NCBI GenBank assembly: GCA_021295155.1 | Contig: JAJTJC010000035.1 | Location: 806,001 to 870,000 of the forward strand | DNA from: Flavobacteriaceae bacterium D16 | Lineage (GTDB): Bacteria > Bacteroidota > Bacteroidia > Flavobacteriales > Flavobacteriaceae | DNA length: 64,000 nucleotides | Direction: 5' to 3' | Part shown: positions 42,051 through 52,156 of the stretch, piece by piece | Layout: the number at the start of each line of letters is the position of its first letter | How positions within the stretch are numbered: the first letter of the stretch is position 1 | Made by a program: the position numbers and the translations under genes | Notes under the pieces: generated by a model | The model's input: the letters and a program-made list of their open reading frames with translations, nothing else | What the model was told of the DNA's origin: nothing | Database searches by the model: none

Positions 42051-42070
42051 GTAAAGTTTATTTAATTTTG
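42051..42070 (+). promoter_or_regulatory. Promoter region of kdsD with repeated word
   Basis: TAATTTTG (42063-42070) matches TAnnTTTG exactly. It is directly preceded by GTAAAGTTTATT (42051-42062), a 12-base word also present upstream of asnA at 20894-20905. No clear TTG lies at the -33 distance, so a regulator site in its place is possible. Confidence 0.4.
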
Positions 42071-42156
42071 CTTTATTAAAGATAACACAATCTTTTAGAA
42101 ACTGTTTATTTATCTAAACAAATTCTTAAAACAAAATCAGCTAATTCCAAGCTCAA

Positions 42157-43122
42157 TTGAAGGACAGCAAGGCCATAATTTCCCTGGCGAAAAAGACCCT
42201 GGCAACACAAGGTGATGCCATTCATAACCTCTCCCAGTATGTAGACACTGACTTTGTTAATGCAGTGAACTGTATCCGGAATGCAGAGGGTAGAGTGGTA
42301 ATCTCAGGAATAGGAAAGAGTGCTATTATAGCATCAAAAATTGTAGCCACCTTAAATTCCACAGGTACACCCGCGATCTTTATGCACGCGGCAGATGCCA
42401 TTCATGGAGATTTGGGTACCATTCAAAAAGATGATGTAGTGGTATGTATTTCCAAAAGCGGAAATACCCCGGAAATTAAAATGCTGGTACCCCTGATCAA
42501 GAATGGGAAAAACCGTATGATTGGTATGACCGGTAATATGGATTCTTTTCTTGCTAAAAAGGCAGATTACGTAATCAACACCTTTGTTGAGAAGGAAGCC
42601 TGCCCCAATAACCTTGCCCCTACAACCAGTACTACCGCACAGTTGGTTATGGGCGATGCTCTCGCCATATGTCTGCTGGAACTCCGTGGCTTTAGTAGCA
42701 AGGATTTTGCCAAATACCATCCCGGTGGAACATTGGGCAAGCGACTTTACCTCAGAGTAGGAGATATGGTTCAAAACAACATGAAACCAGTGGTTGATCT
42801 GGATACAAATGTTAAAAAGGTAATTGTAGAGATATCAGAAAAAATGCTGGGCGTTACTGCCGTTATTAAGGATGATCAAATTGTAGGGGTGGTTACTGAT
42901 GGAGATATCAGACGCATGCTTAACAAATATGATAATATCAACGGGCTAACCGCTAAGGATATCATGACCTCCAATCCTAAAGTTATCCAGGCCGAAGTCC
43001 TGGCCGTCAAAGCGCTAAAAACAATGCAGGACAATGAGATCTCCCAGCTATTAGTTGTGGAAGGAGAAAACTACATTGGGGTAGTACACCTCCATAACCT
43101 GGTAAATGAAGGGATTATCTAA
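42157..43122 (+). CDS. kdsD: D-arabinose-5-phosphate isomerase (KpsF/GutQ family)
   Basis: The enzyme interconverts ribulose 5-phosphate and arabinose 5-phosphate, the first step of KDO synthesis for LPS. The 321-residue protein has an N-terminal SIS domain (VVISGIGKSAIIASKIVATLNSTGTPAIF near 47 and VVCISKSGNTPEIKMLVPLI near 97) and two C-terminal CBS domains (LGVTAVIKDDQIVGVVTDGDIRR; EISQLLVVEGENYIGVVHLHNL). The start is TTG 42157 (KDSKAIISLAKKTL); no in-frame ATG exists nearby. Its stop overlaps the tatC start (TAATG). Confidence 0.93.
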   Translation: MKDSKAIISLAKKTLATQGDAIHNLSQYVDTDFVNAVNCIRNAEGRVVISGIGKSAIIASKIVATLNSTGTPAIFMHAADAIHGDLGTIQKDDVVVCISKSGNTPEIKMLVPLIKNGKNRMIGMTGNMDSFLAKKADYVINTFVEKEACPNNLAPTTSTTAQLVMGDALAICLLELRGFSSKDFAKYHPGGTLGKRLYLRVGDMVQNNMKPVVDLDTNVKKVIVEISEKMLGVTAVIKDDQIVGVVTDGDIRRMLNKYDNINGLTAKDIMTSNPKVIQAEVLAVKALKTMQDNEISQLLVVEGENYIGVVHLHNLVNEGII

Positions 43123-43964
43123 TGGAAAAGGCGGCAAATAAACCCAACGAAATGTCCTTCCTGGACCATTTGGAAGAGTTGCGATGGCACCTTATTCGCT
43201 CAACACTGGCCATTGTGCTCATAGGCTGTGTAGCTTTCCTGATGAAAGACTTTATCTTCGATACGGTCATTTTTGGCCCCAAGAAACCTGATTTCCCTAC
43301 CTACGGTTTGTTCTGTAAACTTTCAAGATTTTTGGGTTTCAGTGAAGCTTTTTGTGGCAGCGAACCTTTGTTCAGGGTGCAAAGCAGGGTAATGGCCGGA
43401 CAGTTTTCAGCCCACATATGGACGTCCATATGGGCAGGTTTCATAGTTGGGTTTCCCTATTTGCTCTATGAAATGTGGAAGTTTATTAGTCCCGGGCTCT
43501 ATGAAAAGGAAAGAAAATATTCCAAAGGCTTTATCCTGATAGCGTCCCTGCTTTTCTTTACCGGAGTATTATTTGGCTATTATATTGTAGCTCCGCTATC
43601 TATCAATTTCCTGGGCAGCTATACCGTGAGCAAGGAGGTGTTTAATGATATTGACCTCAGTTCCTACATCTCCACCGTTAGGGCTTCTGTCATTGCCTGC
43701 GGAATTGTGTTTGAATTACCAATTGTCATCTACTTTTTGACGAAAGTAGGACTGGTTACTCCGGAAATCCTCAGAAAATATCGCAAGATAGCCCTGGTAT
43801 TGGTTTTAATCCTTTCGGCCATAATTACCCCTCCGGATGTAGCCAGCCAGATAATTGTTGCAGTACCTGTCCTCATCCTTTACCAGGTGAGTATTTACAT
43901 ATCCAAAGTGGTCATTAAAAGAGAAGAAAAACAACGCAAGAAGGATGTCAAACCCCGTTCATGA
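43122..43964 (+). CDS. tatC: Sec-independent protein translocase TatC
   Basis: TatC recognises twin-arginine signal peptides in the inner membrane. The 280-residue protein starts with the conserved MSFLDHLEELRWHLIRS near residue 11. It has six helices, with FIVGFPYLLYEMWKFISPGLYEKERK near 108, the FELP motif in VIACGIVFELPIVIYFL, and IITPPDVASQIIVAVPVLILYQ near the end. The first periplasmic loop is long, as in Bacteroidota. tatA is not in the window. It overlaps kdsD by one base and the next gene by 20 bases. Confidence 0.96.
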   Translation: MEKAANKPNEMSFLDHLEELRWHLIRSTLAIVLIGCVAFLMKDFIFDTVIFGPKKPDFPTYGLFCKLSRFLGFSEAFCGSEPLFRVQSRVMAGQFSAHIWTSIWAGFIVGFPYLLYEMWKFISPGLYEKERKYSKGFILIASLLFFTGVLFGYYIVAPLSINFLGSYTVSKEVFNDIDLSSYISTVRASVIACGIVFELPIVIYFLTKVGLVTPEILRKYRKIALVLVLILSAIITPPDVASQIIVAVPVLILYQVSIYISKVVIKREEKQRKKDVKPRS

Positions 43965-44295
43965 ATTTAATGAATATCGGTCCCGGATGAATGAGAAAAT
44001 CCTGGCGGCGGATAATAAGATCATTAAACGAATATTTAACCTGGACACCAATGCTTACAGTGAGGGCGCCCTTGATGTTAAAACCAAGGAACTGCTTGGT
44101 CTTGTGGCATCTGCAGTTTTACGATGTGATGATTGTGTCCGGTATCACCTTGAAAAGGCCTATGAAAATGGTGTAAGCAAGGATGAAATGATGGAGACTA
44201 TGGGAATCGCCACCCTGGTTGGAGGCACTATAGTGGTCCCACACCTCCGAAGAGCTTATGAATTTTGGGAAGAACTGGAGAAGCAGAACCATTAA
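43945..44295 (+). CDS. Carboxymuconolactone decarboxylase family protein (AhpD-like)
   Basis: The 116-residue helical protein has the AhpD-type redox motif in RCDDCVRYHLEKAYENGVSKDEM near 60 (CxxC followed by H). Family members act as peroxidase partners or lactone decarboxylases; the CxxC favours a thiol-disulfide role. The start overlaps the end of tatC by 20 bases, so translation is coupled. A related context in flavobacteria is kdsD-tatC-CMD-lptB, which I recognise as a common envelope cluster. Confidence 0.86.
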   Translation: MSNPVHEFNEYRSRMNEKILAADNKIIKRIFNLDTNAYSEGALDVKTKELLGLVASAVLRCDDCVRYHLEKAYENGVSKDEMMETMGIATLVGGTIVVPHLRRAYEFWEELEKQNH

Positions 44296-44354
44296 TATTC
44301 CGTTAATACAAAAGCTTATTCTGGATTATATCATTAGCTTTACCTGCTGAATAT

Positions 44355-45095
44355 ATGAAGCTCAGAGCGGAAAATATCATGAAGGCCTATCGGGGCCGAA
44401 GAGTAGTAAAAGGAATTTCACTTGAAGTTAATCAAGGCGAAATTGTTGGATTACTTGGTCCTAATGGTGCTGGTAAGACCACTTGTTTCTACATGATCGT
44501 GGGATTGATAAAACCCAATGGCGGGAGGATCTTTTTGGATGATACCGAAATCACCAAGTATCCTATGTATAAAAGGGCGCAGAACGGCATAGGCTATCTG
44601 GCACAAGAAGCTTCTGTTTTCCGAAAATTAAGTATTGAGAAGAATATTCTAAGTGTGTTGCAGCTAACCAAACTTAGCAAGAAGGAGCAACATATGAAAA
44701 TGGAGTCTCTGATCGAAGAATTTGGATTGTCCCACATCCGGAAAAATCGTGGTGATCTGCTGTCCGGAGGCGAAAGGAGAAGGACAGAAATAGCACGTGC
44801 ATTGGCTACAGACCCCAAATTCATCCTGCTGGATGAACCCTTTGCCGGCGTAGACCCGGTAGCCGTGGAAGACATTCAACGCATCGTAGCTCAGTTAAAA
44901 AACAAAAATATCGGGATCCTTATCACCGATCATAATGTTCAGGAAACACTTGCCATAACCGAACGCTCCTATCTGATGTTCGAAGGGGGTATCTTGAAAT
45001 CAGGTATACCGGAGGACCTTGCCGAAGATGAGATGGTGCGTAAAGTATATCTGGGACAAAACTTTGAGCTCCGCAAAAAGAAGCTGAACTTCTAA
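44355..45095 (+). CDS. lptB: LPS export ABC transporter ATP-binding protein LptB
   Basis: LptB powers extraction of LPS from the inner membrane. The 246-residue ATPase has Walker [21 protein letters not shown] near 33, Q-loop [15 protein letters not shown] near 78, signature [16 protein letters not shown] near 135, Walker [21 protein letters not shown] near 156 and switch His in [10 protein letters not shown]. The DEPFAGVDP form is typical of LptB. Its last codons overlap the stop of convergent pssA. lptF/G and lptC/A lie elsewhere. Confidence 0.95.
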   Translation: MKLRAENIMKAYRGRRVVKGISLEVNQGEIVGLLGPNGAGKTTCFYMIVGLIKPNGGRIFLDDTEITKYPMYKRAQNGIGYLAQEASVFRKLSIEKNILSVLQLTKLSKKEQHMKMESLIEEFGLSHIRKNRGDLLSGGERRRTEIARALATDPKFILLDEPFAGVDPVAVEDIQRIVAQLKNKNIGILITDHNVQETLAITERSYLMFEGGILKSGIPEDLAEDEMVRKVYLGQNFELRKKKLNF

Positions 45096-45859
45096 TCAGC
45101 GGGCCCCTGATCTACCTTGTCACTTGCCTTATAAATCACCGAACTAAGAATATAAAAAAGAACGATAGCTGCCACTGCCAGGTATTTCATGGTCATTAGA
45201 AAAACCAGACTGACCAAAATAAAGGTATAACGCAGCGCATTGTCTTTGAATGACCAGGTTTTAAACTTTAAGGCAAAAAGCGGTATCCTCGCATTTAAGA
45301 GGAATGAACTTAAAAGGGTTACTACCAGAAGGAACCAGGGTTTTAAAATGAGTTCATTAAGGGCATCATTTCCCTGATATAGTAATATCAAAGGGAATGA
45401 TATTATCAATAAGGCATTTGCCGGTGTTGGCAGGCCTATGAAGGATGTAACCTGATCCTCATCTATATTAAACCGCGCAAGGCGATATGCTGAGGCCAGG
45501 GTTATCAGAAATCCGAAAAATGGAAGAATATTATCCCATCCCAGGGGACCTTCCCTCAGGGCGGGATTAAAGTCGTTGATGTTCCATCCACCGGTTTGAG
45601 ACATCCCAAGGAGCTGGAACATTACAATACCAGGCACCAGGCCACAGGTGATCATATCTGCAAGCGAATCCAGCTGTATCCCCAATTCACTCTGGGCATT
45701 CAGGGCCCGGGCAGCAAGGCCATCAAAAAAGTCAAAGAAAATTCCGATAATGACAAAGAATGCTGCTAAATGCAATTCGTTTAACACAGCAAATACCACT
45801 GCGATAGAGCCACTGAGTACATTACAAAGCGTAAGCAACTGAGGAATATGTCGGGTCAT
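45092..45859 (-). CDS. pssA: CDP-diacylglycerol--serine O-phosphatidyltransferase
   Basis: PssA makes phosphatidylserine, the precursor of phosphatidylethanolamine. The 255-residue membrane protein has about seven helices and the CDP-alcohol phosphotransferase motif [20 protein letters not shown], matching DG-x2-AR-x8-G-x3-D-x3-D, near residues 45-70. It starts [21 protein letters not shown]. Its stop codon overlaps that of lptB on the other strand, so no room exists for a terminator between the two genes. Confidence 0.94.
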   Translation of the reverse strand: MTRHIPQLLTLCNVLSGSIAVVFAVLNELHLAAFFVIIGIFFDFFDGLAARALNAQSELGIQLDSLADMITCGLVPGIVMFQLLGMSQTGGWNINDFNPALREGPLGWDNILPFFGFLITLASAYRLARFNIDEDQVTSFIGLPTPANALLIISFPLILLYQGNDALNELILKPWFLLVVTLLSSFLLNARIPLFALKFKTWSFKDNALRYTFILVSLVFLMTMKYLAVAAIVLFYILSSVIYKASDKVDQGPAD

Positions 45860-45972
45860 AGTTGGCCGTTTGAAGTAAAAATAAGATAATTATTAATCCA
45901 ATTACGGGGTACCGCATTTTATTCAGATATTTGTTTTATATGGCTTCAGGTCATCTGCATCATTACCGAATC

Positions 45973-47154
45973 ATGCCAAAAAAATACCGAAGTTTAGTTG
46001 TTTTACTTCTGACCCTTACCCAGGTACTTGGTCAAGACCCGATTTTATCAGAATCAGCACAAATCAGTGTACTTACCTGCGGGCCGGGACAGGAATTATA
46101 TACAGCATTCGGACATAGCGCTTTTCGGGTGCAGGATCCTGTAAAGGGCATAGATGTGGTTTACAATTACGGCACTTTTAATTTCGAAGCCCCTAACTTC
46201 TATACAAACTTTGCCCGCGGTAAATTGATTTATACCCTCAGCAGGCAACGATTTGAGAATTTTCTTTTTGATTATGAACTGGAAAAGAGATGGGTAAAAG
46301 AACAAATCCTGGACCTGGATCAAAATCAAAAAAATGAGCTGATTGTTTTCCTCGAAAATAATTATCGCCCTGAGAACCGGGATTACCGATACGATTTCCT
46401 AATGGATAATTGCTCTACTAAAATGCCGGATATCCTGGGCCTAATACTGGGAAACCAATTAATATTCGGAGAAGACCACCTGGAACAACGGTATTCCTTT
46501 CGTGAACTTATCAGGCAGAATTTAAGAACCAATTCCTGGTCCAGCCTGGGTATCGACCTGGCATTGGGTGCAAATATTGACCGGGAAGCTACAGCCTATC
46601 AACATATGTTTCTTCCAGCCTATGTAATGGATCAACTGGAGCATACTCAACTCAATGGAAAGCCACTTGTTAAGAGGACTCGTTCAGTGTTGGAAACGCA
46701 CATCCCGCTACAAGCCCCTTTATTTACAACTACCCCACTGTTTTGGTTATTGTTGCTGTTCGCATTTACGCTAACCATTACCTACATTGATGTCCGAAAC
46801 AAAACACGCAGCAGGCGTCTGGATTTTATCCTTTTCTTTTCAAGCGGAATGGCAGGTTGTCTGCTGTTTTTTCTTTGGTTTTTTACAGATCATACGGCTA
46901 CGGTAAACAATTTAAACCTGCTTTGGGTTTTCCCCCTCAATTTGGTAGCGGCCTTTTATGTCTTGTCAAAGACGGATCCTCCGGCGATTATCCGAAACTA
47001 TACGCTGTTTGTCACTTCTTTATTAATCTTGCTTTGCCTGCTTTGGATCCTCGGAATTCAGCAACTATCTCCCCTGGTGTTGATCCCAATGCTTACCCTA
47101 CTCATTCGATACCTCTGGTTGATTCTCTACCTGAAAAAACCACAAAGTATCTAA
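45973..47154 (+). CDS. DUF4105 domain membrane protein
   Basis: The 393-residue protein has a signal peptide (about 1-20, ending QVLGQ). A DUF4105 domain follows with ISVLTCGPGQELYTAFGHSAFRV near 29 and DFLMDNCSTKMPDILG near 140. The conserved His in FGHSAFRV and the Cys in DNCSTK suggest a papain-like (NlpC/P60-related) hydrolase site. The last 140 residues form about four membrane helices. A role in envelope or lipid modification is plausible. The start is ATG 45973; the longer reading from 45931 adds 14 residues before the signal peptide. Confidence 0.82.
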   Translation: MPKKYRSLVVLLLTLTQVLGQDPILSESAQISVLTCGPGQELYTAFGHSAFRVQDPVKGIDVVYNYGTFNFEAPNFYTNFARGKLIYTLSRQRFENFLFDYELEKRWVKEQILDLDQNQKNELIVFLENNYRPENRDYRYDFLMDNCSTKMPDILGLILGNQLIFGEDHLEQRYSFRELIRQNLRTNSWSSLGIDLALGANIDREATAYQHMFLPAYVMDQLEHTQLNGKPLVKRTRSVLETHIPLQAPLFTTTPLFWLLLLFAFTLTITYIDVRNKTRSRRLDFILFFSSGMAGCLLFFLWFFTDHTATVNNLNLLWVFPLNLVAAFYVLSKTDPPAIIRNYTLFVTSLLILLCLLWILGIQQLSPLVLIPMLTLLIRYLWLILYLKKPQSI

Positions 47155-47235
47155 AAATCACTCAACAACTATCCAGGATATAGAACAAGGGGTGATGTGA
47201 AGATGGAAAGGATGCTGGAATTGTTTATATTCCCT

Positions 47236-47243
47236 TAATTTTG
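47236..47243 (+). promoter_or_regulatory. -7 box upstream of the 48-residue gene
   Basis: TAATTTTG matches TAnnTTTG exactly and lies 16 bases before the ATG at 47259. The only nearby TTG (47221) is too close for a -33 element. Confidence 0.45.
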
Positions 47244-47258
47244 CAATAATCTTTAGAG

Positions 47259-47405
47259 ATGGATAACGGAATTTACTACTTGCTGGGCATTCTGGCCATA
47301 GTATATCTTTTTTTCTCTGCCTTTAATAAACGTAACGCCAAACGGCGCAAAACCAGGAAGTTCATGGAAGGCTATGAACGGAAGGACAGAAAAAAGAAAG
47401 AATAA
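47259..47405 (+). CDS. Hypothetical 48-residue single-helix membrane protein
   Basis: A short ORF begins ATG 47259 (MDNGIYYLLGILAIVYLFFS), giving one N-terminal membrane helix and a strongly basic tail (NKRNAKRRKTRK, RKDRKKKE). The start lies 16 bases after a perfect -7 box, and the gene lies 49 bases before the adenosyltransferase gene on the same strand. Such helix-plus-basic-tail peptides are common in flavobacteria. The role is unknown. Confidence 0.6.
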   Translation: MDNGIYYLLGILAIVYLFFSAFNKRNAKRRKTRKFMEGYERKDRKKKE

Positions 47406-47453
47406 CAGGCCCAAGAACACTAAAATTTAAAGGGGAGGAAAACCTTCACAAAG

Positions 47454-48029
47454 ATGAAAATTTACACAAAGACTGGAGATACCGGAACTACCTCTCTTTT
47501 TGGGGGGACAAGAGTCGCGAAACATCATATTCGTATTGAAAGCTATGGAACCACAGACGAATTAAATTCATGGATTGGGTTGATTCGGGACCACGTATCA
47601 GACAAGCAGATTAAGGAACTATTGCAGGAAATACAGGATCGCCTCTTTGTTTTGGGTGCCCAATTAGCTACAGAACCCGAAAAAGCCAAGTTGAAAAGCG
47701 GGAAGGACCGCCTCAACATTTATACTTTGCAAGAGCAGGATGTGGATAAGCTTGAAGCGGCCATGGACCAAATGAATGCTCAATTGCCACCCATGACGCA
47801 TTTTATTCTTCCTGGAGGGCATCCTACCGTGTCATATTGTCATGTTGCGCGAACAGTTTGCCGCAGGGCGGAGCGCATGATCACTTACCTGAATGAAAAT
47901 GAACCTGTTGATCCATTAATTCTGGTATTCATTAATCGTCTTTCCGACTATCTTTTTGTTCTGGCCCGCAAATTATCGGCGACCTTAAAGGCAGAGGAAA
48001 TCAAGTGGATACCCGAGAAAAAGGCCTAA
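47454..48029 (+). CDS. Cob(I)alamin adenosyltransferase (PduO type)
   Basis: The 191-residue enzyme transfers adenosyl from ATP to cob(I)alamin to make coenzyme B12. It starts MKIYTKTGDTGTTSLFGGTRVAK, the PduO ATP-binding motif, and has SYGTTDELNSWIGLIRDH near 30, FILPGGHPTVSYCHVARTVCRRAERM near 118, and FINRLSDYLFVLAR near 163. Relatives form trimers in the cytoplasm. No cobalamin riboswitch or B12-dependent mutase gene is seen beside it. It is probably transcribed with the small gene at 47259. Confidence 0.94.
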   Translation: MKIYTKTGDTGTTSLFGGTRVAKHHIRIESYGTTDELNSWIGLIRDHVSDKQIKELLQEIQDRLFVLGAQLATEPEKAKLKSGKDRLNIYTLQEQDVDKLEAAMDQMNAQLPPMTHFILPGGHPTVSYCHVARTVCRRAERMITYLNENEPVDPLILVFINRLSDYLFVLARKLSATLKAEEIKWIPEKKA

Positions 48030-48160
48030 TAATTTCACATTTTCTTCGTTATCCCTATATTAAATTGGAACAATTTGGAAAATTTCTGTATTTAAGTGAC
48101 AATTTTCTTTGCCGTTTGGGTTTAAAAATTATTTTTGCAAAAAATTAAAAAAGTACAGCA

Positions 48161-48385
48161 ATGTATTGGACATTAGAATTAGCATCTTACTTAAGCGATG
48201 CACCCTGGCCGGCCACCAAGGATGAGTTGATTGACTACGCAATAAGAACTGGCGCCCCGCTGGAAGTTGTGGAAAACCTGCAGTCTATGGAAGAAGAAGG
48301 TGGTGAAATCTATGAATCGATTGAAGAAATCTGGCCGGATTATCCTACTGAAGAAGATTACCTCTGGAACGAGGATGAATATTAA
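48161..48385 (+). CDS. DUF2795 domain protein
   Basis: The 74-residue acidic protein starts MYWTLELASYLSDAPWPATKDELIDYAIRTGAP, the DUF2795 pattern, and ends in a very acidic tail (EEDYLWNEDEY). It is conserved in Bacteroidota. The function is unknown. It has its own terminator at 48407-48434 and lies 131 bases after the adenosyltransferase gene. Confidence 0.82.
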   Translation: MYWTLELASYLSDAPWPATKDELIDYAIRTGAPLEVVENLQSMEEEGGEIYESIEEIWPDYPTEEDYLWNEDEY

Positions 48386-48406
48386 TAACACACGTTAATT
48401 AGTTCA

Positions 48407-48434
48407 AAAAAGTCTCATTCGAGGCTTTTTTTTT
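48407..48434 (+). terminator. Terminator after the DUF2795 gene
   Basis: AAAAAGTCTC (48407-48416) pairs with GAGGCTTTTT (48421-48430), including one G-T pair, around an ATTC loop, and continues as a nine-base T run. Confidence 0.8.
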
Positions 48435-48587
48435 ATGTAATTTTGACACCTCTAGCCCGATTTTGGGCTGTATTGGGGAGTCTGGAATACCTTTTGCACT
48501 AATTGAAAAAAGACATTCCTACACCAAATCCTGAAGGTCTATCAAAGAAATTGTTGGCCTACCACAGGAATAAAAAAAGAATTACAC

Positions 48588-51500
48588 ATGAGTTTAGTTA
48601 ATTCCATTATTAAAGCCTTCGTCGGTGATAAATCGAAAAAGGATGTAAAGGAACTACAGCCAATTGTCAATAAAATAAGGTCTTTCGATGAGGAAATGAA
48701 AGGCCTGAGCCATGATGAACTCAGGAATAAAACCATTGGCTTTAAAGAAATCATCGCTGAAAAATGCCGGGAGATTAATGAAGAAATTGATAGGTTACAG
48801 GAAGAATCCCAGGATTCTTCAGATATCGATAAAAACGAGGCTGTATATAACAAAATAGACAGCCTTAACGAGGAGGCCTATAAAATTACCGAAGCAACAC
48901 TTAATGAGCTTCTTCCTGAGGCCTTTGCCGTAATGAAGGAAACAGCTCGTCGTTTTAAGGACAATGAAACGCTTCAGGTATCAGCTTCCGAATTTGACCG
49001 GAAATTAAGCGGATCCAAAGACTATGTAACCCTTGAAGGTGATAAAGCTATATGGAGCAATTCCTGGGATGCCGCAGGAAAGGAAGTTACCTGGGATATG
49101 GTGCATTATGATGTGCAGCTTATCGGAGGTATTGCGCTGCACCAGGGGAAAATAGCAGAAATGCAGACGGGTGAAGGAAAAACCCTCGTAGCCACACTAC
49201 CCATGTACCTCAACGCCCTGGCAGGGAAAGGAGCTCATCTGGTAACCGTAAACGATTATCTGGCAAAACGGGATAGTACCTGGATGGGGCCATTATTTGA
49301 ATTTCACGGACTTTCCGTAGATTGTATTGATAGGCACCAACCCAATTCTGACGGCAGACGGGCTGCTTATAACGCGGATATCACTTACGGAACCAACAAT
49401 GAATTTGGTTTTGATTACCTAAGGGATAATATGGCCCATACTCCTGGAGATTTGGTCCAAAGGCCTCATTATTATGCAATTGTGGATGAGGTAGATTCTG
49501 TTCTGGTCGATGACGCCAGGACACCCCTTATTATTTCCGGACCTGTACCCGAAGGAGATCGCCATGAGTTTAATGAACTCAGGCCCAAGGTCTATGATAT
49601 TGTACAGAAACAGCGACAATATCTTACTGGCGTACTGGCAGAAGCTAAAAAGAAAATTTCAGAAGGAGATACCAAGGAAGGTGGTTTTTTACTGCTACGG
49701 GTTCACCGGGGTTTGCCAAAAAATAAAGCGCTTATCAAATTCCTGAGTGAGGAAGGGATTAAACTGCTCCTGCAAAAGACGGAGAACTTTTACATGCAGG
49801 ACAATAATCGGGAAATGCCCAAAGTAGATGCGGAGCTGTTGTTCGTCATAGACGAGAAGAACAATCAAATCGAACTGACAGATAAGGGGATTGAATACAT
49901 TTCGGGTGATGAAGACAGTAATTTCTTTGTTATGCCGGATATCGGTAGCGAGATCGCCAAAATCGAGAATCAAAACCTTGAGATTGAAAAAGAGGCCGAG
50001 CTAAAAGAAGAACTTTTCAAGGATTTCTCCGTAAAAAGTGAGCGAATCCACACCATGAGTCAACTCCTAAAGGCTTATACCCTTTTTGAAAAGGATGTGG
50101 AATATGTGGTGATGGATAACAAGGTGATGATCGTGGACGAACAGACTGGTCGGATCATGGACGGCAGGCGCTATTCAGACGGACTACACCAGGCCATTGA
50201 AGCTAAGGAGAATGTCAAGATTGAAGCGATGACCCAAACCTTTGCTACGGTTACCCTGCAGAACTATTTCCGTATGTACAAAAAGCTATCCGGTATGACG
50301 GGTACAGCCGTTACGGAAGCAGGGGAATTCTGGGAAATCTACAAGCTAGACGTTATGGAGATCCCAACTAACCGTCCCATTGCCCGGGATGACCGTAATG
50401 ATCTGATTTACAAAACTAAAAGAGAAAAATACAACTCCATTATTGAGGAAGTTGCCCAACTTTCGGCACAGGGAAGGCCGATACTTATCGGTACTACCTC
50501 TGTGGAAATTTCCGAACTGCTTTCGCGTATGTTGAAAATACGCAAGATTGATCACAATGTCCTTAACGCTAAACTGCACAAAAAGGAAGCCGACATTGTT
50601 GCAGAAGCAGGTAACCCGGGTGTAGTAACCATAGCCACCAACATGGCGGGACGGGGTACGGATATCAAATTAACCGAGGAAGTAAAAGCCGCGGGTGGAC
50701 TGGCCATTATAGGAACTGAACGACATGATTCCAGGCGGGTTGACAGACAGCTCAGAGGACGATCCGGACGTCAGGGTGATCCTGGAAGCTCACAGTTTTA
50801 TGTGTCCCTTGAAGATAACCTGATGCGATTATTCGGTTCTGACCGGGTAGCCAAGATGATGGACCGCATGGGCTTGAAGGAGGGTGAAGTCATCCAGCAT
50901 TCTATGATGACAAAATCTATCGAAAGAGCACAGAAAAAGGTAGAAGAAAATAATTTTGGAATCAGAAAGCGTCTGTTGGAATACGACGACGTGATGAACG
51001 CGCAAAGGGAGGTAGTTTACGCTAGAAGGCGCCATGCCCTGAAGGGAGACCGCCTTCAACTGGATATCGCCAACATGATCTACGATACCTGCGAGGTTAT
51101 TGCGGAGACCAACAAAATGGCGAATGATTACAAGAACTTTGAGTTCGAACTTATCAAATACTTTTCCATTACTGCACCGGTAACAGAAGAAGAGTTTACC
51201 AAAAAGAATTTCCAGGAAATAGCCAATGAGACCTATCAGGCTGCTTACAGCTATTACCAAAATAAAATGGAGCGCAGTGCCGCTACGGCTCTACCTGTGA
51301 TCAAGCAGGTATACGAAGACGAATCCAATAAGTTTGAACGGATTGTAGTACCGTTTACAGACGGTATCAAAACCCTCAACGTAGTCACCAATCTTAAGGA
51401 AGCCTATGAATCTGGGGGCAAGCAGCTGGTAGCAGATTTTGAAAAAAATATTACCCTGGCCATTATTGACGATGCCTGGAAGACGCATTTGCGAAAAATG

Positions 51501-51953
51501 GACGAATTAAAACAGTCCGTACAGCTGGCGGTTCACGAACAAAAAGACCCGTTGCTTATCTATAAATTCGAAGCTTTTGAACTTTTCAAAAGTATGATCG
51601 AAAAAGTAAATAAAGATGTGGTTTCCTTCCTTTTCAAAGGGGAATTACCTTCTTCAGATACAAGATCCATACAGGAAGCACGAACCGTAAGGCGCAAAAA
51701 AGAGAACCTGAAAACTACCAAAGAAGAAATTCCCAACAGTGATGAGCTGGCAGCCCAGAACCGGGCAGTAGGCCAAAACCAGGGCAGGCGACCCCAGATA
51801 ACGGAAACCATAATCAGGGAGAAACCAAAAATTGGAAGGAATGAACGGGTTACTATCAAAAATGTGATGTCCGGCGAAAGCAAAACAGTTAAATACAAAC
51901 AGGCTGAACCTCTCATTGACAAAGGCGAATGGGTACTTACAGACCATCTGTAA
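48588..51953 (+). CDS. secA: Preprotein translocase ATPase SecA
   Basis: SecA drives secretion through SecYEG. The 1121-residue protein has Walker [20 protein letters not shown] near 198, [18 protein letters not shown] near 305 (Walker B and conserved loop), motif [15 protein letters not shown] near 570, and [11 protein letters not shown] with [24 protein letters not shown] near 690-745. It is longer than the E. coli protein (901) because of insertions around residues 50-110 and 340-480, as is usual in Bacteroidota. It lacks the C-terminal Cys-rich zinc motif, ending [20 protein letters not shown]. It is transcribed alone, with terminators on both sides. Confidence 0.97.
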   Translation: MSLVNSIIKAFVGDKSKKDVKELQPIVNKIRSFDEEMKGLSHDELRNKTIGFKEIIAEKCREINEEIDRLQEESQDSSDIDKNEAVYNKIDSLNEEAYKITEATLNELLPEAFAVMKETARRFKDNETLQVSASEFDRKLSGSKDYVTLEGDKAIWSNSWDAAGKEVTWDMVHYDVQLIGGIALHQGKIAEMQTGEGKTLVATLPMYLNALAGKGAHLVTVNDYLAKRDSTWMGPLFEFHGLSVDCIDRHQPNSDGRRAAYNADITYGTNNEFGFDYLRDNMAHTPGDLVQRPHYYAIVDEVDSVLVDDARTPLIISGPVPEGDRHEFNELRPKVYDIVQKQRQYLTGVLAEAKKKISEGDTKEGGFLLLRVHRGLPKNKALIKFLSEEGIKLLLQKTENFYMQDNNREMPKVDAELLFVIDEKNNQIELTDKGIEYISGDEDSNFFVMPDIGSEIAKIENQNLEIEKEAELKEELFKDFSVKSERIHTMSQLLKAYTLFEKDVEYVVMDNKVMIVDEQTGRIMDGRRYSDGLHQAIEAKENVKIEAMTQTFATVTLQNYFRMYKKLSGMTGTAVTEAGEFWEIYKLDVMEIPTNRPIARDDRNDLIYKTKREKYNSIIEEVAQLSAQGRPILIGTTSVEISELLSRMLKIRKIDHNVLNAKLHKKEADIVAEAGNPGVVTIATNMAGRGTDIKLTEEVKAAGGLAIIGTERHDSRRVDRQLRGRSGRQGDPGSSQFYVSLEDNLMRLFGSDRVAKMMDRMGLKEGEVIQHSMMTKSIERAQKKVEENNFGIRKRLLEYDDVMNAQREVVYARRRHALKGDRLQLDIANMIYDTCEVIAETNKMANDYKNFEFELIKYFSITAPVTEEEFTKKNFQEIANETYQAAYSYYQNKMERSAATALPVIKQVYEDESNKFERIVVPFTDGIKTLNVVTNLKEAYESGGKQLVADFEKNITLAIIDDAWKTHLRKMDELKQSVQLAVHEQKDPLLIYKFEAFELFKSMIEKVNKDVVSFLFKGELPSSDTRSIQEARTVRRKKENLKTTKEEIPNSDELAAQNRAVGQNQGRRPQITETIIREKPKIGRNERVTIKNVMSGESKTVKYKQAEPLIDKGEWVLTDHL

Positions 51954-51975
51954 TCCATTCAATACATTAAGTATT

Positions 51976-52000
51976 AGGCAACCCAAGGGTTGCCTTTTTT
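51976..52000 (+). terminator. Terminator after secA
   Basis: AGGCAACCC (51976-51984) pairs with GGGTTGCCT (51987-51995), followed by a T run. Confidence 0.85.
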
Positions 52001-52102
52001 ATGCTTGCATCAAAGGTGTAACTCATAGCAGTTTATTTACTGTTAACAATCCATTTTCACCTTCAATTATACCCATCTAAATACGAATCAGATGGTCCAT
52101 TG

Positions 52103-52133
52103 TTGATTATCTGACAAAACATAGTTAGTTTTA
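52103..52133 (+). promoter_or_regulatory. Promoter of the histidine kinase gene
   Basis: TTG (52103-52105) and TAGTTTTA (52126-52133) are separated by 20 bases, close to the Bacteroidota consensus except for the final base. The predicted transcript start near 52139 keeps both candidate start codons (52157, 52208). Confidence 0.45.
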
Positions 52134-52156
52134 TAAAACCAATCAGAGGATAAAGG

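Noticed and set aside
47155-47453. Possible cobalamin riboswitch before the adenosyltransferase gene
   Set aside because: The region is largely occupied by a 48-codon ORF and lacks the B12-box-like and long multi-stem structure expected.
50829-51260. A 143-codon antisense frame within secA
   Set aside because: Shadow of a strong coding gene; the translated product is low in structure and no promoter is visible.
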